The notes: generated from the sequence alone by a model not told the origin. Counted from the first letter of the stretch, positions 35,941 to 46,915 are shown. The stretch is 64,000 bases of DNA from Podocnemis expansa (GCA_007922195.1 ML682005.1:31093042-31157041), one strand, 5' to 3'. Numbers and translations are program-made.

Positions 35941-36655
35941 TTTCCAAAGGGATAGCCGTGTTAGTCTAGTCCAGCAAAAAAAAAACCCAAGGAGTCGTGT
36001 GGCACTTAAAGACTAACAGATTTATTTTTCTCATGAGCTTTCGTGGGAGAAAAATCATAATTGGTCAGATGCTTCGAAGATGGGTGAACTTACAGAATGG
36101 AATGAAAATAAATGCAACGGGGTGTAAAACATATGATCAGGTCATACGGTAACTGCAAATCAGAGCAGTTGTTAGATTCAAACCCTGGGAAGCCTGAAGT
36201 CAAAATTACCTTTTGTAATGCGAAAAGAACCCATAATCTCGATTCAGTCCTGCTTTAAAAGAATTTAATTTACATATTAATTCGAGTTCAGCTGTTTCTC
36301 TTTGAAGTCACATCTCTGACGATGGTTGTTAATAAATCATTTATTGAGTGATTAGAAAGATGGAAGTGCTCAGCAACTGGTTTTCTTGTTTTGTGATTTC
36401 TGATGTCAGCTCTGTGTTCATTTATTCTTTTGTGCAGGGATTGTACTGTTTGTCCAACATATAAGTTGTTGGGGCATTTCTGGCACACGATGGCATAGAT
36501 CATATTAGTAGGTGAGCAGGTAAATGAGCCTTTGATGGAGTCACAGACTTGATTAGGACCTATGATGGTATCTATTGTGCAGATACATGGGCAGACTTGG
36601 CAGCATGGTTTGTTGCAGGGTGTGTGCCTGCTTTAATGTTTCTGTTGTCAGGGCC
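35941..36655 (-). mobile_element. PLE copy with GIY-YIG coding end and end repeat
   Basis: The outer end tttccaaagggatagccgtg lies at 35941. Moving right (5' on the minus strand) come the tagtctttaagtgcc block, a degraded hammerhead motif (CTGACCA, broken stem II), a noncoding spacer, then the GIY-YIG coding end at 36503-36288 and a short upstream piece. It is 5' truncated. Confidence 0.88.
36288..36503 (-). pseudogene. PLE GIY-YIG endonuclease domain (partial)
   Basis: The frame encodes AIVCQKCPNNLYVGQTVQSL and KRINEHRADIRNHK, then HFHLSNHS. This matches the PLE-type GIY-YIG nuclease with its CxxC finger and the Arg of the nicking site. In PLEs it nicks target DNA for priming. Only the C-terminal part survives, without the RT. 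Confidence 0.9.
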
Positions 36656-37065
36656 GTCCTTAAGGGGGGCAAAAAGGGAGACTGCCCTAGGCCCCTCGCT
36701 TTGGGGGGCCTCATGCTTTTGGGGAATCCCACGCAGCCGTCTGGAGTAAGGAAGCAGGGAGCTTCTTCAAGCTGTGGGACAGGGAGCAGCTCCAGCTGGT
36801 CAGGTAAGGGGGAAGGGAATTCAGACAGGCAGCATTTGTTTACAGTAACTCTTGAAGTAGCCACCTTCCCACAACTGCTCCCTGAGGAGCAGGTGCTGAG
36901 ATAAAACTTATGGAGCCAGCCTCAGTCAAACAAACAGGGACAAAGTCAGGAGAATGTCACATCCCCAAACTTTACAAAACAGGACCTTTCCTTTGAATTT
37001 ACATCAGCATGTCCAGAAAGTGTTTGCGATATTAAAGAACTTTTTTCCTTCTACATTTAACAAGA
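36655..37065. other. Sequence between PLE and DIRS copies
   Basis: It begins cagggccgtccttaaggggggc, a style seen at hAT-type termini, but no opposite end was found. Otherwise it is unremarkable and noncoding. Confidence 0.35.
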
Positions 37066-37215
37066 GTTCTTCTTCGAGCGCTGCTCACATCATTCAGTTA
37101 CAGTGTCTACATGCCACAGCGCACGGTAGCTCAGAAAGTCTTTAGCATTAGCCTGTCAGGTCAGGGCACACGGCCAACACCCCCTCCACACCGCAGCTGC
37201 AGCTATGTAGGTGAC
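37066..37215 (+). repeat. DIRS left inverted terminal repeat
   Basis: It contains ctgctcacatcattcagtta, cagcgcacggtagct, aaagtctttagc and ctgtcaggtcagggcacac, each found in reverse complement in 42563-42737. Confidence 0.9.
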
Positions 37216-37324
37216 CGTGACCATGACCCTGACCCTCTCAGTTCCCTTTTCTGCCATCAGCATCGGTTTGGATCAGTATTATCTTGCGAAACGCGAGGGC
37301 CTGTCTTTTCGCGCGAAACTCAAA

Positions 37325-39282
37325 ATGCCAAGTTTCAAGCCATGCTTAGGTTGCTGCAAGGCTTTCCCAATGGACAATCCGCACGAGAAATGCCTTGCTT
37401 GTTTGGGTGAGTCCCACCTCACAGTGGACTTCCCCATTTGCCGATCCTTCAAGCGGAGGACTCGGCTGGAAAGGGAGAGTCACATCCGCCTAATTTTGGG
37501 GACCAGAGTTGCTCCGCTCGAAAGCGGCCGAGCCATCAGCACTCCGCCAGATCCTTGATTGGCCTGGGCTCAAGATTCCTGCCAATCTCTGGTACTGGGC
37601 CCAAAATCTTGGCCCTCCTTGGTACCTCCTAGGCACCAACCTCGCCGGTCTTCCATTAGCCTTCCAGCTGCCCCAGGTAGTGCCCTGGCTCGCCAAGGGC
37701 ATTTAAATCTGGCTTCCGTGCAGAATAAGAGGCAACCAGCCACAATGGCACTGCCTCCCTCGGCACCACTGGACACGGCACCATGCAGAAGTCCAGCACT
37801 GCCGTCAAGCCCAGTACCGCTGGACCCGGCACTGTCGCCAATAACACCGCTTCCCGTGCCGTCACTTCTGGTACCATCGGATTCAGCACCGGCAACACCT
37901 GCACTGATGCTGGCACTGCCTCGGGCCTCTTCACCCCTCTCCAACCCAGCACTGTCAAACCCAGTACTGGGCCCAAGCTCTATGGCTCCGCCTCATTGCT
38001 CCTCCAAGGAACTCTCGGTACTGGACTGCTGACTTTCGGGGGGGGGAGGTCATCCAGGTCATCCTTGGAAGGTCCCTTTCTTCCTCCCCAGGAGGAGCAC
38101 CCGAGAAAGTGAGCCCAGAAAAGCTCCGTGTCGCCGGGCTCAAGGGGAAGACACCCATCAGGGGAGGCACCTGCTCCCCTCATGACACCTATGCCACCGT
38201 CGAGGTCCCTGCACAACGAATGGACCTTCTACTGACTGAACACAATGGCAGATGACACCTCCTCCCACTAGGCCCACTCACCAGCACCGGAGTCTTCGGA
38301 TTTCTCCGACGACGAGCCAGACCCTGATTCTACCCAATGAAGCAGGTCAAGGGCCCCATCATCTTCGTCACCCGACAACTGCTTAATCAACATGTCCGTC
38401 GACCGTGAAGGGGATCCTCGCATCAAGCAGGACCTTCTCTGCCACAGGGCTGCGAACCTGAAGCTCAAGCTAGGGGTGATCCAGGTGGAGGATGACTCTC
38501 TCTTCGATGAGTGCCGTACAGCCCCGCTGGCTAAGGTTGGAATCCCCTTGCACGCCACGGTGTTCTGCATCATCCAGGAACACTGACAAATGCCTTCCTC
38601 AATCCCACCAAGTCCCAAGTAGCGGACAAGAAATATTCCATCTCCCAAGAAGGATTTCCCTTCCTGTTTCATCACCTGGCCCCAGGGTCCCTGGTGGTCG
38701 ACACAGTCAACCAAAGGGAGAGACAAGGTCAACCTAGCACCACACCCAAGAACAGAGAGGTTAGAAGGCTTGACCTGTTGGGCAGGAAAGTTCACTCCTC
38801 TGCTGCCCTCCAGCTGTGCATCTCAAATCATTCAGCCCTGATGATGTGCTACATCTTCAGCCTGTGGGAAGCTCTATGAAATCTCTGGTCGGCCATCTCT
38901 GAGGACTGCGTGAGAGACTTAGAAGCAATGCTGGATGAAGGAGAGCGAGCGTCCAGGGATGTGCTTGCCTCAGCTTGTGATGCAGCGGACACAGTAGCAT
39001 ATATAATGGCATCGGCAGTGGTGATGTGCCAGTTGGCCTGGCTCCAGAATTCCAGTCTCTCCATGCAGATGCAACAGATTATCCAGGGATAATCCTTCAA
39101 AGGGAAGGTCCTGACCTCGTTGCACCTTCCACAGATGTGAAGCTGCATGGTATGAAGGACTCAAGGGCTACTTTGAGGTCCCTCGGAATCTACATCCCTC
39201 AATCTTTTAGACGTTCCTCAAGGTTGCACCAGCTACAACAGCAGTTACAGCAACTGAAACAACAGCTGGAACTGCAGACCTA
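37325..39282 (+). pseudogene. DIRS gag-like ORF1, frameshifted
   Basis: It opens with MPSFKPCLGCCKAFP and then HEKCLACLGESH, a Cys/His knuckle-like module also found in the second DIRS element. The 3' part holds ACDAADTVAYIMASAV and AWLQNSSLSMQMQQ (38910-39092) and a Gln-rich end. Stops and frame changes (for example after 37558) split it into pieces. DIRS gag packages the element RNA; the exact mechanism is little studied. Confidence 0.8.
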
Positions 39283-39368
39283 GTTTCCGAGATCTCTCCA
39301 GTTTCCCCAGCGTCACCTCAGGGACCTGGACAAGGATAAAGGCCGATCAGGTAAAGGGGGCAAGCTGG

Positions 39369-40440
39369 ATGCCTCCCAGTCGGGATGGCGTGGACAGGGG
39401 TCGGACTGTTCTTCGGGCCACAAACAGCATTCTTGAAGGTCCCCCCAAGGGCAGTGCTTCACAACCCCTGTTTTCCCTGCGCTGCCTCTGCCACTTCGCC
39501 CCACGATGGACCCCGGACACATCAGACCAGTGGGTCCTCGACACAGTGGCCAGAGGATACTGCATTCAGTTCCTCTCAACCCCGCGGGACAGAAAACCAT
39601 CCCCTCCCATAATCCCAGAGAATCCTGATCTGCTAGGCAAGCTCGAGGCCAAATGCCAGAAGTTACTTTCCCTCGGAACCATCGAAAGGGTTCCCAAGGG
39701 GAAACGTGGCAAAGGGTTCTATTCCCGCTACTTCCTGGTCCCCAAACCCAATAGGGACCTATGGCCCATTCTAGATCTCAGAGGTCTCAACAAAAACAAA
39801 GAAAATAAAATTCTGCATGATCTCCCTACCGCAGATCATTCCCTCCCTGTTCCCAGGAGTGTAGTTCGCAGCCCTCGACCTAAAGGACAGTTACTTCCAC
39901 ATAGCCATTCGGCCCCACCACAGGCAGTTCCTCAGGTTTGTAGTGGCACGATGCCATTACCAGCTTACCGCCCTCCCCTTCGGGTTATCGCTAGAGCCCC
40001 CAGGGTGTTCACAAAGTGTGTTGCGCCAGTTGCAGCGTTCCTACGCAGGAGGGGTGTAAGAACCTACCCCTACCTAGACGACTGGCTCACAGTGGGCAAG
40101 TCAAGTCGACAAGTACAAGACCACTTTGACATGGTAATGAACCTGCCCGAGTTCCTGGGGAGTCCAAGCTTTGCCCCACTCAGAACATCGAGCTCAATCA
40201 GGCATGCTTAAACGCCCAGCAAGGAACTGCATCCTTCCCCTGTCAAGATTTTGGTCCATCTGCACCATCATCACAGAGTTCCAAGTGCCCGGGCTGACCA
40301 CAGCGTGCAGATGCATGCAGCTCCTGAGGCACATGGCAGCAGCCACATTGGTAATCCAAACAGCCCGCCTGTGGAGCCAACCATTCCAGCTCTAATTCGC
40401 CACAAGCTTCCAACCAGAAAGGGACCGCCTAGACAAGGTA
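39369..40440 (+). pseudogene. DIRS reverse transcriptase, frameshifted
   Basis: The first frame gives KLEAKCQKLLSLGTIERVPK, then FLVPKPNRDLWPILDLRGLN. Motif A (ALDLKDSYFHIAI) and motif B (TALPFGLSLEP) are found in another frame at about 39860-40000, and the catalytic YPYLDDWL returns to the first frame near 40065. At least two frameshifts therefore interrupt the polymerase. A thumb-like remnant follows at 40171-40395. Confidence 0.9.
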
Positions 40441-40443
40441 ATC

Positions 40444-41088
40444 TTGGTACCCCAGCACGCCCTGGAGCCCCTCCAAATTTGGAGGGACCCCAACTTCGGG
40501 ATGGGGGAAATTCCATTCAGGGAGTCCAAGCCTGCAGTGACCCTGATAACGGACACCTCTGACTCAGGATGGGGTGCCCACCTGTCCAGGGGCCTCTCCA
40601 CGCAAGGTGTCTGGAGCCCCGAGGACAGTCTCCTCCACATAAATGTGAAGGAACTCAGGGCCATCAGACTGGCCTGCATGACCTTCCTAGACCAGATCCA
40701 TGGCAGAGTGGTCCAAATCCTCTCAGACAACACAGCAGTCGTGTTCTACATGAACCATCAGGGGGGAGTCCACTCCTCAGCACTATGCAAGGAACCGACC
40801 AAGCTTTGGCAACTAGCGGTAGACCATCACTTCACACCAACTGCCACCTATCTTTCTGGGATGGACAATGGCATAGCGGATTCACTCAGCAGAAAGCCAC
40901 TGGAGAATCACGAGTGGTCCCTCCACAATGAGGTCTTCTTCCTGCTGGCACAACCAGATGGGGAACCCTTCAGATCAACCTCTTTGCCACGGCACAGAAC
41001 TACAAATGCCCTTGGTTCTGCTCCCTCTGAGGTTGGGAGAAAAGGTCTCTCAGTGATGCCTTCCTCCTCAAGTGGTCGGGAACCCTAA
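40444..41088 (+). pseudogene. DIRS RNase H domain
   Basis: The frame holds LITDTSDSGWGAHL (first Asp), INVKELRAIRLAC (Glu), QILSDNTAVVFYMN (second Asp) and DNGIADSLSRKP (last Asp), in the order of retroelement RNase H. It is open through the domain and degrades RNA in the RNA:DNA hybrid. Confidence 0.9.
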
Positions 41089-41371
41089 TGTATGCTTTCC
41101 CACCAATTACCCTGATTCACCGGGTGCTTCTGAAAGCCCTCGCAGACAACGCACTCGTCATCCTGATAGCCCCAGACTGGCCCAGGCAACAGTGGTTCCC
41201 TTTGCTTCAAGACATGTCAGTGAGGACCCTGCTCTGCCTCCCATGGTGGACGGACCTTCTGACACAGGACTTGGGACGCCTTCGGCACCCCAACCCGGGC
41301 CTCCTGCACCTGACAGCCTGGATGCTCTCTGGCTCAGCAAGCAAGAGACACACTGTTCGGATAGGGTTAAA

Positions 41372-42372
41372 AAGGTCCTGGTAGGTAGCAGAAAACCCTC
41401 CACCAGGTCTACCTACATGGCAAAATGGAATCACTTCTCCACTTGGTGTCATGATAAAAACATAGACCCTACCTCTGCACCAATTCAGGCAACTTTAGAT
41501 TACCTTCTTGACCTAAGAGAGAAAGGCCTATCCCTGTCCTCACTGAAAGTTTATTTGGCAGCAATCTTGGCCTTTCACCAAACAATAGATGGTGTCCCAC
41601 TCTTTTCACACCCCCTCTGCCATAGATTCCTGAAAGGAGTGGAAAAGCTTTTTCCCCTCACATCCATAACCCCACCCCACAGTGGGATTTGAACATGGTG
41701 CTATGGGCTCTGACAGAGCTGCCGTACAAACCCTTAGACTCAGCCACCCTGCTCGTGCTGTCCTGGAAGGTTGCTTTCCTGGTAGCCGTCACCTTGGCCA
41801 GAAGGGTCTCAGAGCTACAAGCCCTATCCTCTGAACCCCCATATATGGTTTTCTTCCCAGACAAGGTGGTCCTGTGTCACCACCCCTTGTTCTTGCCCAA
41901 GGTTGCCACCTCCTTCCACATGAATCAAGAGATCTGCCTACCGGTCTTTTATGCAGACCCTCAAGTGACAGAAAACCAGAGATGGTGGCACACCCTAGAT
42001 GTGAGGAGAGCACTCCTAACCTACATTAAGCGTACACGATCCTTCTGCAGGACCTCCCAACTGTTCGTGGCGGTCACGGAACTCATGAGAGGTTCTCCGG
42101 TATCCTCCCAATGCATCTCCAAATGGATTGTGAACTGCATTAAGGACTGCTATGGAAGGTCAAACACACCTCTCCCAGAGACTGAGAGAGCTCACCCTAC
42201 CAGAGCTCAGGCATCTTCCATAGCCTTCCTTGCTAAGGTCCCGATCCAAGAGATCTGCAGGGCCGCTACATGGTCATCGATACATACCTTCACGACACAC
42301 TATGCCATTGCCCAACAGGCGAGAGATGATTCCGCTGTGTGCAGAGCTGTACTCAGTGTGGGTAGACCGTAA
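41372..42372 (+). pseudogene. DIRS tyrosine recombinase, one frameshift
   Basis: The N-terminal core-binding part (STRSTYMAKWNHFSTWC, then LSSLKVYLAAILAFHQ) is in one frame up to 41692. The catalytic part continues in another frame from 41689. Visible catalytic residues are Arg in LARRVSELQAL, HxxR in AHPTRAQASS, Trp in AATWSS and the likely nucleophile Tyr in TTHYAIAQQ. The enzyme would integrate the circular DNA copy. A single frame change near 41690 seems to separate the halves. Confidence 0.92.
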
Positions 42373-42400
42373 CTCCTCCCTTGGGTACGGCTAGCAGTCA

Positions 42401-42496
42401 CCTGTAACTGAATGATGTGAGCAGTGCTTGAAGGAGAACGGTTGGTTACTCACTGTAACTGGCCTCCTTCGAGACGGGCTGCTCACATACATTCAG
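42401..42496 (+). repeat. DIRS internal complementary region
   Basis: The left part (ctgaatgatgtgagcag, ttgaaggagaac) is complementary to the outer left end at 37066-37105. The right part (ggttggttactcac, gacgggctgctcacatac) is complementary to the outer right end at 42680-42737. This template for circle closure is diagnostic for DIRS elements. Confidence 0.9.
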
Positions 42497-42562
42497 CTCC
42501 CTCCCACCGTCCCTGCTAATGGAGTTGGCAAAGGTATATGGGACTGGGAGGATCAGGGTCAC

Positions 42563-42737
42563 AGTCACCTATATAGCTGCAGCCGCAGCATGGAGGGGGC
42601 CGTTGGAAGTGTGCCCTGACCTGACAGACTAACGCTAAAGACTTTCCAAGCTACCGTGCGCTGCGGACCGTAGGCACCTGTAACTGAATGTATGTGAGCA
42701 GCCCATCTCCGAGGACGGTTATGGTGAGTAACCAACC
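42563..42737 (+). repeat. DIRS right inverted terminal repeat
   Basis: It is the reverse complement of 37066-37215 over most of its length. A TATA-like CTATATAG lies at 42569. Confidence 0.9.
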
Positions 42738-43004
42738 ATTTTCAGTCTTCAGGGATGTGTTTTTGAGCAAACTTCTCTGTGCAGATAATGTTCTATTATA
42801 CCTGAGAGAGAAGACCCCAGGCTAGTGCTCATATGGAAATACTGTGCTTTTAAGGTTAATGGCCATCAATCAACACATTAAAGAAGTTTTTGGTCCTTCC
42901 TGCTGCATTGTAAATATGCCCCATTGTCATTGATTGCAGTCAGACCACCAGTTCCAAAGCATGGCAAGGAGGAAAGCAGCTATTACAGATACACAGCATG
43001 TTGA

Positions 43005-43140
43005 CAAGTTCCAAAGGGTTGGCTGTGTGAGTCTAGTTTAGCGAAACAAACAAGGAATCCTGTGGCACATTTAAAGACTAACAAATGTATTTATTTGTTA
43101 GCTTTTAAAAGTGCCACAAGACTCCTTGTTTGTTTTACAT
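43005..43140. mobile_element. Fold-back PLE end fragment
   Basis: The outer end gttccaaagggttggctgtg is followed by arm 43044-43086. After a 6-base loop, arm 43093-43135 is its near reverse complement. Both arms carry the acaaacaaggantcctgtgg block. Confidence 0.85.
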
Positions 43141-43805
43141 CAGGTTATTTGAGAGGAGGCCAAAGGTCCCTTGTTTCTTCCTCTCATCCTCAAACAGTAC
43201 CTGAGTTTCATTACTTACATCACCTGCAAAGCAATGAGGAATGTATGAATACATATATTAAAATAAGACGGAAAAGGAGAGAGTCAGGCAGCATAAAGGA
43301 AATAACATACATTAGACAATTGGAATCTAGTGCTTTAAGGTGAGAGAGGACCTAGATTTATTTCTTGATATCATCCAAAAATAGCATCTCTCTCTCTCTG
43401 AATTTTCTATTTTATAAAAACTTGATCTAAGAAAAATTATTAAACTTGTAAAATCGTGTGCCCATCTTGAACAGAAAACTAGAACCACAAAGAAGGATAC
43501 CTCCAGATGCTCCTGTCCATTTGGTTGTGAGGGTGATGAAACATCACCATGACACATTCAGTATTGCCTACCCCAAACATCAAAAAATAGTCACAAGTCT
43601 GGCTTAAATATATAATTAAAACTCACTTAAAAATAAAGAGATGTTTAAATAAATAATAAATGGGAGGGAGCTATTTTTCTCTGACTTCTGGGTTTTGAGC
43701 CTTTAGGATAAAGTCAGGTCATGCTTTTCTGCCTCCGTCTGCAACATTTTAGCCTGAGGACTAGAAATTTATGATTTTTATTAAAGAAAAATTATGACAA
43801 TGCCA

Positions 43806-43952
43806 GTGTTCCCTCTAAGCTAATGATGCAGCTGAACAAGTTATGGATACACTTGGGGAGCCAGTGGGCAGCAGGGAAGAAGCTCGATGGGGCCTGGAGA
43901 ACCAGCAGGGAACTTGCTCAGCTGCATCATCAGCTTAGAGGGAACATTGTGC
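43806..43952. mobile_element. Small MITE with TTCCCTCTAAGCT ends
   Basis: Left caatgccagtgttccctctaag and right cttagagggaacattg are inverted, with a second inverted pair further in (gatgcagctgaacaagtt and aacttgctcagctgcatc). It abuts the inverted segment of a PLE copy. Confidence 0.6.
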
Positions 43953-43964
43953 AATTTTAAAATG

Positions 43965-44478
43965 GGGGGGCCCTGCTCCTCCCTAGGGACAGCTCTGTCT
44001 GTTGTTAGATCTGTAGTTGCTGACGAGTATCTGTTTAAGATTGGGTGGCTGTCTGTAGGCAAGGAGAGGTCTGTCTCCCAGAGCTTGAGAGAGTGAGGGA
44101 TCACCTTTTAGAATAGGTTGTAGGTCCTTAATGATCTGTTGCAGAGGTCTGACTTGAGGGTTTTATGTGATGACTAGTGGTGTTCTGTTGTTTTCTTTCT
44201 TGGGCCTCTCCTGTAGTAGGTGACTTCGGGGAACCCGTCTAGCTGTGTCAAATTGTTTTCTTACTTCCCCAGGTGGGTACTGTAGTTTCAAGAATGCTTG
44301 ATAGAGATCCTCAAGATGTCTGTCTCTGTCTGAGGGATCAGAGCAGATGCAGTTATATCTCAGGGCTTGGCTGTAGACAATCGATTTTGTGGTGTGCTTG
44401 GAATGGAAGCTTGAGGGATGTAGGTAACTATACCGATCAGTAGGTTTTCGGTACAGGGTGGTGTTGATGTGTCTATCC
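43965..44478 (-). pseudogene. PLE reverse transcriptase C-terminal part (inverted)
   Basis: On the minus strand, starting near 44478, the frame reads HINTTLYRKPTDRYSYLHPS, later SKHTTKSIVYSQALRYN and further on LQQIIKDLQPILKGD, ending near NLKQILV. This is the conserved region between the RT core and GIY-YIG of PLEs. It has one internal stop and is a fragment. Confidence 0.85.
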
Positions 44479-44849
44479 CTGAATTGTACTGTAGTGTTGA
44501 GAACGTGGAAGGCTCATTTACCTGCTCATCTACTAATGTGATCCATGCCATCATGTGCCAGAAATGCCCAGATACCTTATACATTGGACAAACAGGACGA
44601 TTGCTGCGCAAAAGACTAAATGAACATAGAGCTGATATCAGAAATCACAAAACAAAGAGACCATTTCCTGAGCACTTCCATCTTTCTAATCACTCAGTAA
44701 ATGATTTGTTAACGACCATCATCAGACATGTGACTGGGACATCAAGACTTCAAAGAGAAACAGCTGGACTCGAATTAATATGCAAATTAAATTCTGTGAA
44801 AGCAGTATTGAATCGAGACTATGGGTTCTTTTCACATTACAAAAGGTAA
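44469..44849 (+). pseudogene. PLE GIY-YIG endonuclease domain
   Basis: 126 codons are open: GSFTCSSTNVIHAIMCQKCP, then LYIGQTGRLLRKRLNEHRAD, then HFHLSNHSVNDLLTTI, ending NRDYGFFSHYKR. The first GIY strand (HAIMC), the CxxC finger, the YIG strand (YIG) and the conserved Arg are visible. The RT it was fused to is inverted next door, so it cannot act in this copy. Confidence 0.9.
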
Positions 44850-44982
44850 TTTGACTTCAGGCTTCCCAGGGTTTGAACCTAACAACTGCTCTGGTTTGCT
44901 GTTACTGTATGACCTGCTCCTATGTTTTATATCCCCTTGCATATATTTTCATTCCATTCTGTAAGTTCACCCATCTACGAAG

Positions 44983-45024
44983 CATCTGACAAAGTGGGAT
45001 TTTCTCCCATGAAACCTCACTTGA
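44983..45024 (+). ncRNA. Degenerate hammerhead-ribozyme-like motif
   Basis: CTGACAA, stem II AGTGGG/CCCAT with loop ATTTTCT, then GAAA, then CCTCAC. The G8 change and a lost cleavage-site triplet argue against activity. Confidence 0.5.
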
Positions 45025-45148
45025 AAAATAAATCTGTTAGTCTTTTTAAGTGCCACACAACTCCTTGTGGGTTTTTTTTTTTCCCAACATGAATCTCTGC
45101 TACTCAGCTTACATGCATTTCACGTAAATTCAGTCTCTTGATCTAGGG

Positions 45149-46271
45149 CAGTGGTTCCCAACCAGTGTGCCGGGGCACACTTGTGTGTGTGGCAACACCC
45201 AAAGTGTGCCGCGAGCATCCCCAAGAGCTGGAGTTAAAGTTCCTTCCCTGCTCAGCCCAGCCACATTGGCTGTGCAGGGCTGGGAAAAGGCAGGGGTTAA
45301 AGTAAGGGGGAAGGCACCGGAACACAGTTCCGGGGCCCCCTATTTTTAGGCAGGTAGCATTCTGGGGCCCCAAAAAATAGAGAAAGGCACTGGAACTCAG
45401 CATTCCAGGGGTCCCCCTAAAAATAGCAGGAGCAGCCCAAATGCAGCGTTCCAGTGGCTCCACCTTAGCCCCAGCCAGCAGAGAGCTGTGGGAGGCCAGG
45501 AGTGTGTGAATCTCCCCTGGCAGGGCAGAGCAGCTTGTGTCAGCCAGCCTGCAAACAGCCCAGATAAGGGTTTTGGGGGGGGGAGGGCTGCTGGGGGTTG
45601 CATGGGGGAGGTGTGTGTGGGTAGCAGAGGTAGGTGGGAGTGGCTGTGTAGCAGAGAGTGTGTAGCTGGGGTTGTGGGGTGGCTATTTGGGGCGTAGCTG
45701 GGGGCTAGAGGCCTAGTTCTGGCCCCTGCAGTGATGAGAGGGTCCATCACAGGTAGCAGGGGGCTGGGGAAGGGGAGGACGGGACCCACCGGGGTAGGAG
45801 GGAGCAGCAGTGGGGGGAGGATTTGCCCTGGGTGGCAGGGAGCCACTGTGTAGAAGGGAGAAGTGGGCACTGTGCTATGCTCCCCTGCCCTACCTTCCTG
45901 CTCCCCAGGTTCCCCCCTGGCCCCCCACAAAGCCACTCTTATTCTCCCTTCCTCTCCCCTCTTTTGCCACCCTTGTGCTGTTCTCCACATGGCTGCCATT
46001 GTCCTCTTTTGCCACCCCTTCCCTGCTCTGCTCCTCACACTCACTCCTGCCAATGCACATGACTCTTGACCTCCCCTGTTTTGCCGCCCCTGCTCTGCTA
46101 CCCCTATTACCCCACATAGAAGCATTTCCAAAACACTGTGCCATGGTTCATGAATATTCATAAGTAATTTAAGTTAATTTGAATATTCGTGAGTTTTTTA
46201 ATGGTGGTGTGCCTCAGAAAATTTGAAGGTATCAAGGTGTGCCATGGCAGAGAAAAGGTTGGGAACCACTG
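45149..46271. mobile_element. Non-autonomous hAT-type element with perfect 8-bp target duplication
   Basis: Ends CAGTGGTTCCCAACC and GGTTGGGAACCACTG are inverted. ATCTAGGG flanks both sides (45141-45148 and 46272-46279). The 1,123-bp interior has GC-rich simple text (ctgctccc, gggaggg) and no transposase frame. It contains a module also found at 53098. Confidence 0.9.
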
Positions 46272-46576
46272 ATCTAGGGTATGGGCAGATAGGAGTCATT
46301 CACTGCTGTGAAGATGGACAAGGAGGAGGGAAAAGCAAGGAGAAGAATGTTAGGAGGGAACTAAGGCAAAGTGAAATACTCTCAGCTGAAGATTTTGAAG
46401 ACAGGAGACAAGGGCCCAGGGAGCAGGATGATGAAAGGGAGATGACAAAGGGGTTTAAAAAATAGAGGGCAAAAGAGAAAACTGAGAAAATTGAGGAGGG
46501 GAACAGATGGTTTTGGAAGGCAAGTCAAGCAACTAGCAAAATCAGGCACATAATCAAACCAGGAGGAGGAGATGAA

Positions 46577-46774
46577 TGGTGGGTTACTCACCAGTAACTG
46601 TCTTTCTTTGTGATGGACTGCTTGGATCCATTCAGTAATAGGTGTCTCCGTGCTGGAGCACTGGATTGGTCAGAAAAACTTTTGCCTCAGCCTGTGAGGA
46701 GAGGGCAGGCGGCCTCCGCCCCCCGCGCCACCCTGTGGCCATATATACGGCCACCTCCCGACCCCTCCTCAGTT
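46577..46774 (-). repeat. DIRS-2 inverted terminal repeat (3' side)
   Basis: It shares ccattcagtaataggtgtct, tggtcagaaaaac, ccctgtgg..tatata and cccctcctcagtt in inverted order with 51560-51729. Confidence 0.88.
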
Positions 46775-46818
46775 CCTTAGAGTCTCCAACTCCAGATGCA
46801 GGGATGGAGGGGAGGGAC

Positions 46819-46915
46819 CTGAATGGATCCGAGCAGCCCATCTCGAAGAAGGACGGTTACTGGTGAGTAACCCACCATTCTTGGAGCACTGCTCAGATGC
46901 ATTCAGTAATAGGTG
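46819..46915 (-). repeat. DIRS-2 internal complementary region
   Basis: The segment gaatggatccgagcagccca, then ggttactggtgagtaaccca, mirrors the outer low-coordinate end. The segment gcactgctcagatgcattca mirrors the outer high-coordinate end. Confidence 0.85.

Larger units (their letters stand above)
37066..42737 (+). mobile_element. DIRS-type tyrosine-recombinase retrotransposon, complete architecture, decayed
   Basis: Inverted terminal repeats lie at about 37066-37215 and 42563-42737. Between them are a gag-like region, reverse transcriptase, RNase H and tyrosine recombinase, then an internal complementary region at 42401-42496 that mirrors both outer ends. No integrase or LTR is present, which is the DIRS plan: integration through a circle and recombinase without target duplication. 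Several frameshifts break the gag, RT and recombinase frames, so this copy is dead. Confidence 0.93.
43965..45090 (+). mobile_element. PLE copy with internal inversion
   Basis: The right part (about 44480-45090) is sense: GIY-YIG coding end, spacer, hammerhead-like motif and gttagtctttttaagtgcc end block. The left part (about 43965-44470) carries RT thumb coding on the minus strand, in correct order but inverted. The two meet head to head near 44470. Confidence 0.88.

Noticed and set aside
37559..38032. 157-codon plus-strand frame, Pro/Ser/Leu-rich
   Set aside because: It lies within the frameshifted DIRS gag region and is open through low-complexity gcaccg-type text; it is not treated as a separate gene.
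45397..46161. 254-codon minus-strand frame
   Set aside because: It lies wholly inside the non-coding hAT-type element, in GC-rich simple text. There are no domains, and several frames are open together.
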